Of a DNA stretch of 7,125 nucleotides, positions 1 to 4,711 are shown piece by piece. The notes beneath the pieces are model-generated. The model made no database searches and was not told the DNA's origin. It was given only the letters and a program-made list of their open reading frames with translations. Location: positions 1 to 7,125 of the forward strand of contig DASTHV010000029.1 in the NCBI GenBank assembly GCA_035718045.1, in the 5' to 3' direction. A program made the translations under genes and the position numbers. Position 1 is the first letter of the stretch; every line of letters starts with the position of its first letter. This DNA comes from DASTHV01 sp035718045. GTDB lineage: Bacteria; Patescibacteriota; Saccharimonadia; Saccharimonadales; UBA10212.

Positions 1-219
1 AAATATAAAAAGACTAATCGCGCCGGTGAATAATGTCATATAAGCACCCGGACCGGCGCCTTTTTTAAACTGCAGGGCGGCAATTAAAAGCGACAAAGCG
101 CCCCAAATGAACCAGCTATAAATATGTGGTTTAGTTTTTTCCTTCAGCACATCACGGACGTAAGGTATGTAGGCAATTAAGGCTAAGAGAACCGCGATTA
201 GTCCAAGAGCCTGTTTCAT
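1..219 (-). CDS. Small multi-pass membrane protein, 5' part (3' end outside window)
   Basis: The reverse strand is open from an ATG at 219 to the window edge, giving the first 73 residues. The protein begins MKQALGLIAVLLALIAYIPY, a hydrophobic helix with a short positive N-terminus. A polar loop with 'YVRDVLKEKTKPH' (about residues 20-32) follows, then a second helix starting 'YSWFIWGALS', a Gly/Lys-rich loop and the start of a third helix. The 'IPY-RD...KTKPH...W-IW' pattern resembles a family of small uncharacterised bacterial membrane proteins with a PQ-loop/SWEET-like look. That resemblance is from memory, and no substrate can be proposed. The start is well supported by a perfect TATAAT ending 8 nt before the ATG and by the lack of a Shine-Dalgarno, so the mRNA is probably leaderless. 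It is divergent from the gene at 301. Confidence 0.72.
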   Translation of the reverse strand, partial: MKQALGLIAVLLALIAYIPYVRDVLKEKTKPHIYSWFIWGALSLLIAALQFKKGAGPGAYMTLFTGAISLFIF

Positions 220-227
220 TGCTAAGA

Positions 228-233
228 ATTATA
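228..233 (-). promoter_or_regulatory. -10 box (TATAAT) of the 219 gene, leaderless geometry
   Basis: On the reverse strand the hexamer TATAAT matches the sigma-70 -10 consensus at all six positions. It is separated from the ATG at 219 by 8 nt. Transcription starting at the usual distance would begin at or next to the start codon. No convincing -35 element is seen 16-18 bp upstream. Confidence 0.6.
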
Positions 234-286
234 CGCTCAAACCAAGTAGACGGTTAGCGCTTGTGCTTGCTATTGAAAACATTGAT

Positions 287-292
287 TATATT
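287..292 (+). promoter_or_regulatory. -10-like box (TATATT) of the 301 gene, leaderless geometry
   Basis: TATATT matches five of six consensus positions and ends 8 nt before the ATG at 301, mirroring the divergent promoter on the other strand. There is no purine-rich Shine-Dalgarno between it and the ATG. TTGTGC at 261-266 would be a -35 with an over-long 20-bp spacer, so that part is weak. Confidence 0.45.
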
Positions 293-300
293 CTTAGATA

Positions 301-846
301 ATGGCGCGCTCCGAAGCAGTTCAGCTAACTATCCAACCCGCAGAACACTGGAATTTTGGAAAGGAATTCAAAATCCCGTACCAGAAAATTGTTTCTCTTA
401 GGGTGGGCAAAGAAGAAATATTTCCACAAGAAGTAGACGACGGCCCTGTCTCTGAACGCGAAATTGTACTGCCCCAAAGCTCTACGGCAAGACTAATATT
501 GGCGGCTACCGAAATGCAAAATAGCAGACGTTTTAATTGCCATCGGTTCGCCAGGACAATGGCTGGAGAGCACGATATATTCGGCTATTATGAAACTTTG
601 GCACCTATGAGTGATGATTTTTGCAATCGTCCTAGGGTTGGCAATTTGCCGGCGGGCGCGATCGGCATGGTGGGCGCTGCCGGCTTTGGCGTAATGCATA
701 GCCTGGTTGGCTTAGGCGAAAATATACCGGAGAGTATTCAAGTAATGTCGGGTCAGGGCGAGTTCGGTATAGCCAAAAATGAAGATGTCCTTGATTGGTA
801 TAGATCGATTTGTGAAGACGATGAAATCTATCTTCGCCGCTATTGA
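301..846 (+). CDS. Hypothetical protein with possible Cys-His papain-like core
   Basis: I do not recognise this 181-residue protein. It has no signal peptide or membrane segment and looks cytoplasmic, with an acidic C-terminus. The N-terminal half (about 1-60) is beta-rich and hydrophilic. A 'NCHRFA' segment at 79-84 puts Cys80 at the start of a probable helix. A Pro/Gly-rich stretch (about 111-132) then leads into 'HSLVGLG' with His133, followed by 'IQVMSG' near 146-151. This order (Cys at a helix N-terminus, Gly/Pro turn, His on a strand followed by a Gly-containing strand) is that of NlpC/P60- and CHAP-like papain-fold enzymes. That is an inference from pattern only, and the classical DCSGF or GD-x-V/I motifs are absent. 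The gene is convergent with the topoisomerase gene, with 22 bp between stop codons. The start rests on the -10-like box just upstream and the absence of a Shine-Dalgarno. Confidence 0.7.
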   Translation: MARSEAVQLTIQPAEHWNFGKEFKIPYQKIVSLRVGKEEIFPQEVDDGPVSEREIVLPQSSTARLILAATEMQNSRRFNCHRFARTMAGEHDIFGYYETLAPMSDDFCNRPRVGNLPAGAIGMVGAAGFGVMHSLVGLGENIPESIQVMSGQGEFGIAKNEDVLDWYRSICEDDEIYLRRY

Positions 847-868
847 CTACCGAGAACATGGTGGGCGG

Positions 869-1852
869 TTAGGCGGATTTTTCGAGCAGATTCAAAACAC
901 AGTGTTCGTCGGCGGTCAAATACTCGGCCCGCCGCAGGCTTTTGACCGCCTGGCGAACTTTGACCAAATCGTTAGTTACCACATAAGCTTTGATGACCCG
1001 CGGGTCGATATAACTGGCCCGGGCGATAGCCGGGGTATTGCCTAGTTTGGCAGCGACCTTTTTAACGCATTCAGTGACCGCCTTTTTACGCTCGCTGATG
1101 TGATGAGACCGCTCAGTTTGTGATAATTCTATGCTGGCCAGCAGCGTGCCTCCCCAAGTCCTAAAATCCTTGGCGCTGAATTCCTCGCCCATGACATCTT
1201 TGATGTAGGCATTGACGTCGTCGCTGTGAATATCGTGCAACTCACCGTTTTCGCCGATGTACTTGAAAATCTCATAGCCCGGCAGATCATCTAGTTGTTT
1301 GACGATTTTTGCCAGTCGTTTATCGGTGACCTTTTGGAGATGGGGCTGGCCGCTTTTGCCAATAAAATCAAAGATGATTGTGTCACCCCGCACCCGGGTG
1401 TGCTTGCTGCGCAAGGTTGTTAGGCCGTAGCTTTGGTTTTCTTTGGCGTAAATCTCGTTGCCGACCCTAAAATAAGCTTTGTCCATCAACTGGACGATGC
1501 AGGCTAGGACCTTTTCTAGCGGCAGGCCCGGCAAGGCCAGGTGCTCGCGCGTCATGCGACGCATCTTGGGAAGGGCTTTGGCGAATCGTAGGATTCTTTC
1601 AAACTTCTCTTTTTCCTGGCGGGCTCTGAATTTAGGATGATAAATATACTGCAGACGGCCGGCTTTATCGATACCGGTGGCCTGGATGCGAGCATTATGG
1701 CTGGCGGCGATTTTAACCTCTTGCCAGGCGGGCGGCACGCCGATTGATTTAAAATATGCCAGCTCGGCTTTGCCGGTCACCGGCCGGCCGTCGTGATAAT
1801 AGTTAAAAGATTTTTTACCAGTACGCTGACGCTCGACATATCTTGTAGCCAT
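869..1852 (-). CDS. DNA topoisomerase IB (poxvirus/bacterial type)
   Basis: This 327-residue protein is a complete type IB topoisomerase, which relaxes positive and negative supercoils by a transient 3'-phosphotyrosyl nick without ATP or metal. The N-terminal DNA-binding domain (about 1-90) has the family 'GIPPAW' region as 'GVPPAW' (38-43) and the 'IQATGID...GRLQYIYHP' block at 56-73. The catalytic residues are present by motif: Arg129 in 'YFRVGNEIY', Lys166 in 'GKSGQPH', Arg231 in 'KDFRTWGGT', Asn272 in 'GNTPA' and the nucleophile Tyr281 in 'SYIDP'. Asn at the position that is His in vaccinia virus enzyme is normal for bacterial members, and the 9-residue spacing to Tyr is kept. The length is typical. 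A -10-like box lies 6 nt before the ATG. It is divergent from the FMN-binding protein gene, and nothing ties it functionally to that neighbour. Confidence 0.95.
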   Translation of the reverse strand: MATRYVERQRTGKKSFNYYHDGRPVTGKAELAYFKSIGVPPAWQEVKIAASHNARIQATGIDKAGRLQYIYHPKFRARQEKEKFERILRFAKALPKMRRMTREHLALPGLPLEKVLACIVQLMDKAYFRVGNEIYAKENQSYGLTTLRSKHTRVRGDTIIFDFIGKSGQPHLQKVTDKRLAKIVKQLDDLPGYEIFKYIGENGELHDIHSDDVNAYIKDVMGEEFSAKDFRTWGGTLLASIELSQTERSHHISERKKAVTECVKKVAAKLGNTPAIARASYIDPRVIKAYVVTNDLVKVRQAVKSLRRAEYLTADEHCVLNLLEKSA

Positions 1853-1858
1853 AGTTAG

Positions 1859-1888
1859 TTAATATCAGTAAATTACCAATTTAAGCAA
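1859..1888 (-). promoter_or_regulatory. Promoter of topoisomerase IB gene (TTGCTT-18-TGA-TATTAA)
   Basis: Read on the reverse strand, TTGCTT (1888-1883) is followed after 18 bp by TATTAA (1864-1859), preceded by TGA as an extended -10. The hexamer ends 6 nt before the ATG at 1852, and no Shine-Dalgarno is present, so a leaderless or nearly leaderless transcript is likely. The -10 match is only four of six. Confidence 0.4.
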
Positions 1889-1908
1889 GCGAATTGTTCT
1901 TATCGAAT

Positions 1909-1920
1909 ATTCAGCTGAAT
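1909..1920. promoter_or_regulatory. 12-bp perfect palindrome ATTCAGCTGAAT in divergent promoter region
   Basis: ATTCAGCTGAAT is a perfect 12-bp palindrome in the 98-bp gap between the topoisomerase and FMN-binding genes. It covers the place where a -35 element of the FMN-binding gene would sit (about 1914-1919), so a protein bound here could act as a repressor. Its core TCAGCTGA recurs upstream of the RnfD-FNR fusion gene at 4696-4703. The operator role is inference. Confidence 0.35.
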
Positions 1921-1933
1921 TTAAGACGGCGCT

Positions 1934-1942
1934 TGCTAAACT
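1934..1942 (+). promoter_or_regulatory. Extended -10 (TGC-TAAACT) of FMN-binding gene
   Basis: TG at 1934-1935 one base before TAAACT (1937-1942) makes an extended -10 element. It ends 8 nt before the ATG at 1951. The intervening GTAGAAGT is too close to the start to act as an ordinary Shine-Dalgarno if transcription begins at the normal distance. This box sets the start at 1951 rather than at the in-frame TTG at 1894, which lies upstream of the promoter. Confidence 0.45.
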
Positions 1943-1950
1943 GTAGAAGT

Positions 1951-2382
1951 ATGAAAAAGACGGCCGTTGTCTTAATAGTGATAGCTATCCTGGGAATACT
2001 GGGGTCCGTGGCCAAGGGGCACGACACAACCCAAGGGCACTCGGTGAGCGTGCCTACGAGCACCGCCGGCAGCGAGCAGTCTATGCAGGCGACCAGTTAT
2101 AAAGACGGAACATATAACGGCAATAACGAGCAAACGCCTTATGGACCGGTACAGATCGCCGTGGTGGTCAGTGGCGGCAAGATTAGCGATGTTAATTTTT
2201 TGCAGATGCCAAATGACTTAGACCACACCCGTGAGGTGACTTCTTTTTCGGAACCGATTTTGAAAAAGGCAACTCTGAATAGTCAGAACTCGCACGTGGA
2301 CTTTATATCGGGCGCTACTACTACCAGTGAAGCTTATCAAATGTCCCTGCAGTCAGCGCTGAATCAAGCCATGATGAGCTAG
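1951..2382 (+). CDS. Membrane-anchored FMN-binding domain protein (NqrC/RnfG-like minimal)
   Basis: This is a 143-residue secreted or membrane-anchored electron carrier. Residues 1-3 (MKK) and a hydrophobic helix at about 4-22 form a signal anchor with no lipobox Cys. A flexible Ser/Thr/Gln/Gly-rich tether (about 24-48) follows. The FMN-binding domain covers about 50-142, starting 'YKDGTYNG' and 'YGPVQIAVVV' with 'GGKISDVNFLQMPND'. It ends in the flavinylation motif D117-F-I-S120-G-A-T123, followed by 'TTSEAY'. In NqrC and RnfG the Thr of this motif carries FMN through a phosphoester bond made by ApbE, so Thr123 is the likely acceptor. It is only the single small domain, much shorter than NqrC. 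The next gene, 9 nt downstream, encodes ApbE, which strongly supports covalent FMN. It probably passes electrons across or outside the membrane, with the RnfD-FNR fusion encoded nearby as the likely donor. Confidence 0.93.
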   Translation: MKKTAVVLIVIAILGILGSVAKGHDTTQGHSVSVPTSTAGSEQSMQATSYKDGTYNGNNEQTPYGPVQIAVVVSGGKISDVNFLQMPNDLDHTREVTSFSEPILKKATLNSQNSHVDFISGATTTSEAYQMSLQSALNQAMMS

Positions 2383-2391
2383 ACTAAGCTT

Positions 2392-3084
2392 ATGCGCCGC
2401 GTTGAGCAGATAATGGGTCTGCCTATAACCGTTGATATCCCAGATTGTCAGAATCAGGCGGTGTTTGACAAGGTTTTTAAGCGTCTTAGGCAGATCGATA
2501 GGAGATTTAGCACCTATAAGCATTCCAGCGAAGTCTTTAAATATATCTCCGGTAAATTGGAGAAAGGCCAGCTAAGCAACGAGCTGCAAACAGTAATAAA
2601 GGAGTGCCGGCTAGCTGAAAAGATGACTAACGGCTACTTTTCGGCTTGGACCGGCGGCCAATTCGACCCGTCAGGTTACGTCAAAGGCTGGGCGATTGAC
2701 CAAGCGGGTAGAATAATTGAAAAGTCTGGCTACCCGACTTACTGCCTTAACGCCGGTGGCGATATTTTAGCCCGCTCCGCCGGGCCCAAAAAATGGATCA
2801 TCGGTATCCAAGATCCAATAGACAAAACAACAATACTTAACAAGTTAAGTATTTCTAACGGCGCGGTTTGTACCAGCGGTAACTACGAGCGCGGCGCTCA
2901 TATAATCAATCCTAAAACCGGCCAGCCGGCCGATGAGGTTCTGAGCGTGACAATTATCGGGCCGGACATTATAAAGGCTGACATTTTAGCCACGGCTTGC
3001 TTCGCTATGGGCCACAAAGCCGCCGAATATATAAAAAATCAGAAAGCATATAAAGCATTAATAATTCCGCGGGTGACGCGGTAG
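2392..3084 (+). CDS. apbE: FAD:protein FMN transferase (ApbE family, short form)
   Basis: The 230-residue protein catalyses transfer of FMN from FAD to a Thr or Ser of target proteins with Mg2+. Family landmarks occur in order: 'DRRFSTY' (36-42), 'DPSGYVKGWAID' (92-103, usual form DPSG-x-x-KG-x-A-x-D), 'LNAGGDI' (119-125), 'WIIGIQDP' (135-142), 'GAVCTSGNY' (157-165), 'HIINPKTG' (170-177) and 'ADILATACFAMG' (196-207, usual form ADALATALFVMG) with metal-site Asp197 and Thr201. It is shorter than the 300-350 residues of proteobacterial ApbE and starts at 'MRRVEQIMGLPITVDI' with no signal peptide or lipobox. It lies 9 nt after the FMN-binding gene with no Shine-Dalgarno, so it is probably co-transcribed and translationally coupled. 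The adjacent FMN-binding protein with its SGAT motif is the obvious substrate. The missing export signal is odd because that substrate's flavin domain should face outward. Confidence 0.95.
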   Translation: MRRVEQIMGLPITVDIPDCQNQAVFDKVFKRLRQIDRRFSTYKHSSEVFKYISGKLEKGQLSNELQTVIKECRLAEKMTNGYFSAWTGGQFDPSGYVKGWAIDQAGRIIEKSGYPTYCLNAGGDILARSAGPKKWIIGIQDPIDKTTILNKLSISNGAVCTSGNYERGAHIINPKTGQPADEVLSVTIIGPDIIKADILATACFAMGHKAAEYIKNQKAYKALIIPRVTR

Positions 3085-3164
3085 GAGAGCACACCAGCCG
3101 CCCGCAAAGCCTCTGCTGGAGGGACGGCTGGGAGGTTGCCTGGAGCGGCAGGACCCGCGGGATT
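3063..3164. other. Large potential stem-loop structure between convergent genes
   Basis: The 87-bp gap between apbE and the RnfD-FNR gene, plus the last codons of apbE, can fold as a three-way junction. The outer stem pairs 3063-3074 with 3153-3164 (12 bp with one G-U, core CCGCGGGT/ACCCGCGG). Inside, hairpin one pairs 3094-3103 with 3121-3131 (CCAGCCG/CGGCTGG plus CCC/GGG with one bulged A). Hairpin two pairs 3136-3140 with 3147-3151. The region is GC-rich compared with the other intergenic gaps. It may act as a bidirectional terminator or 3'-end stabiliser for both convergent units, but it has no U-tract on either side. It could also be a small palindromic repeat element or a structured RNA. 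I recognise no known RNA class in it. Confidence 0.4.
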
Positions 3165-3171
3165 TAAGCTA

Positions 3172-4665
3172 TCAGCCGTAGCCCGGAAAATAGTCTTGCT
3201 TGATTTGAGATGGAGCAACTTTAAGTCTGAGCAGTGATTGTTCCATGGCTTGCACGAAGCTATAAGGCCCAGAAATATAGAAGGTCCGCTGCTGATAATC
3301 ATGCAGAAGATGCTTTATATCAGCTTCTTTTATATGTCTGTCGGTAATGTAGGTTGTCTTAAGGCCAATCCGACGAGCTTGGTCAAATAAGCCGCGGAAG
3401 GCTATTTGATCAGATGAGCTGGCCGAGTAGATTAGGGCCGCATCAATCTTATCTCCCATATCCAACAGCTCTTTAATAATGCTGCGAAAGGGCGTAATTC
3501 CCACACCGCCAGCCAAAAACGCTAACTTATGCGGTTGATTTTTAGACAAAATGAACTCACCGGTTACATGAGCGGCAAGAATTGATTCGCCGGGCTTTAG
3601 CGTATCTAGTCGTCGCTTAAAAGTACTGGCTGCCTTTGGAAATCTGACGGTTATCATGATTTCTGGCTCAGTAGGCGCGCTGGCAATAGTTAGATAGCGG
3701 CGATTGCCGCGGCTATCGGATCTTGGCTGCCACAGGGTCCATTCCATATATTGTCCGGCGCTAAAGCGCAATTCGGCCGGCCGGCTAAAGACATATGAAT
3801 AAATCTCTTCGGCCTCCTGAATCTTGCGCTGGAAAGTTAGCTGGAAACGTCGTTTAGGCGCGGCGGCTAAGCTGAACAAATTGCCAATCAGCAGCGCTTC
3901 TTCGGGGCTTACGTGCAACAATGTCGCTGAGTAAAGTACGCCGACAATTACGGCGTAAGGCAGGTAGATATTTTCGCGATCGGGCGAAGTTAGCGGTTCG
4001 GTTAGCATAACTATCGCAAAGAACAGCAGCGGCGTAGAGAAGACCTCTAAGGTTACTAAATGAACGCCCAGGCTGAAATGGCTATTGATAACTAAATAGA
4101 TCCCATAGACGGCCAGAAATGTGGCGACCATCATATAGCGTTTCGTTTTGCGCAGAATTAAAATACCGCCGATCAGCGCCAAGGGAGTGATAAAGCCGGT
4201 GCCGACCCACCATGACGCTGGTTGCCCCAATAGCAACCCAGCAACAAAGGCGCCGGCCGCCGCCGGGTTAAAGACGTGGCTTTTGTGAAAAACCAATAAG
4301 TACTTTGTAGCCATGCCGGCCAGCCCGGCGGCGGCCAAGACCGCATACCCGTGCAAATTCACGGCTGGTGACATAATCAGAGCCAGAATCAAGGCGCTGA
4401 TCAAGCTGGATTCTTTGTTGGCGGGTATATTGAATACTTTTGATAACAAATAATTGCAGCCCCAGCAAATAAGCCCCAGCCAACCGGCTGATAATAGAAT
4501 CTCGTAATCGCTATAAGGCACTTTGCCAAAAAAACTACCAATAACTGCCCAGCCCAGCAGAGCCAGCAGAAAATACAGCATCAATCGATATGACGTAATC
4601 CGGTCGTTCAGCCTGTCCACACTTCCGCCCAGGCGGTTGAGAATAACTAGCAGTTCACTTTTCAA
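3172..4665 (-). CDS. RnfD/NqrB-like membrane domain fused to FNR-type NAD(P)H/FAD reductase
   Basis: The 497-residue protein joins two modules. Residues about 25-268 are an RnfD/NqrB-type membrane domain with roughly nine helices, 'VFNPAA' at 131-136 and the family 'LTEPLTSP' at 221-228. The strict S/T-G-A-S/T flavinylation motif is not present; 'VGTGFITPL' (154-162) sits in its place, so covalent FMN is doubtful. Residues about 272-497 are a ferredoxin-NADP reductase-like unit: 'FSAGQY' (301-306), FAD motif R323-Y-L-T followed by 'IASAP', 'TGEF' (368-371), NAD(P)-binding 'AGGVGITPFRS' (385-395), 'YISGP' (463-467) and a C-terminal 'DYFPGYG'. No [2Fe-2S] domain is attached. It probably moves electrons from cytoplasmic NAD(P)H into the membrane and on to the FMN-binding protein. 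The codon at 4665 is TTG. A GTG at 4620 (residue 16), preceded by GGGCGGA, fits the expected family N-terminus ('VDRLNDRITSYRLMLYFLL') and is a serious alternative. It lies 46 bp after the NDH-2 gene, likely in one operon. Confidence 0.9.
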   Translation of the reverse strand: MKSELLVILNRLGGSVDRLNDRITSYRLMLYFLLALLGWAVIGSFFGKVPYSDYEILLSAGWLGLICWGCNYLLSKVFNIPANKESSLISALILALIMSPAVNLHGYAVLAAAGLAGMATKYLLVFHKSHVFNPAAAGAFVAGLLLGQPASWWVGTGFITPLALIGGILILRKTKRYMMVATFLAVYGIYLVINSHFSLGVHLVTLEVFSTPLLFFAIVMLTEPLTSPDRENIYLPYAVIVGVLYSATLLHVSPEEALLIGNLFSLAAAPKRRFQLTFQRKIQEAEEIYSYVFSRPAELRFSAGQYMEWTLWQPRSDSRGNRRYLTIASAPTEPEIMITVRFPKAASTFKRRLDTLKPGESILAAHVTGEFILSKNQPHKLAFLAGGVGITPFRSIIKELLDMGDKIDAALIYSASSSDQIAFRGLFDQARRIGLKTTYITDRHIKEADIKHLLHDYQQRTFYISGPYSFVQAMEQSLLRLKVAPSQIKQDYFPGYG

Positions 4666-4667
4666 TT

Positions 4668-4673
4668 TTTATA
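4668..4673 (-). promoter_or_regulatory. Possible -10 box (TATAAA) before RnfD-FNR gene
   Basis: The reverse-strand hexamer TATAAA matches five of six -10 positions and lies only 2 nt before the TTG at 4665. If it is used, transcription would start within the first codons of the long form, which would favour the internal GTG at 4620 as the real start for that transcript. No good -35 is seen. Confidence 0.25.
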
Positions 4674-4695
4674 TTCTTCAGTTTACTGCTGAGCA

Positions 4696-4703
4696 TCAGC
4701 TGA
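4696..4703. promoter_or_regulatory. Palindrome TCAGCTGA, second copy
   Basis: This 8-bp palindrome lies in the 46-bp gap between the NDH-2 and RnfD-FNR genes, 22 bp upstream of the TATAAA. The same core lies 18 bp upstream of the FMN-binding gene's -10 box. Reading the window by eye I found only these two copies, both intergenic. Use as a common operator is inference. Confidence 0.3.
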
Positions 4704-4711
4704 GGATTGAC

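Noticed and set aside
834..882. Possible terminator after the 301 gene (GCC/GGC pairing and a T5 run)
   Set aside because: The stem is short and imperfect, about 30 nt of loop would be needed, and the T-run lies inside the 3' end of the convergent topoisomerase gene.
995..1006. 12-bp perfect palindrome GACCCGCGGGTC, sharing CCGCGGGT with the convergent-gap structure
   Set aside because: It lies inside the topoisomerase gene at the codons just after the active-site Tyr ('IDPRV') and is explained by GC-rich codons for Asp-Pro-Arg-Val.
1894..1950. Longer FMN-binding protein from an upstream TTG
   Set aside because: The extension would contain the extended -10 and the palindrome, and it would bury the Lys-Lys plus hydrophobic signal anchor that begins at the ATG at 1951.
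3075..3152. tRNA or known riboswitch in the convergent gap
   Set aside because: 'GCGGTAGGAGAGC' looks slightly like a tRNA D-arm, but there is no T-loop, anticodon stem or acceptor pairing, and I could match no riboswitch core motif.
4688..4700. Hairpin GCTGA-GCA-TCAGC between the NDH-2 and fusion genes as a terminator
   Set aside because: Only a 5-bp stem with no U-tract, and the two genes are close and co-oriented, so a read-through operon is more likely.
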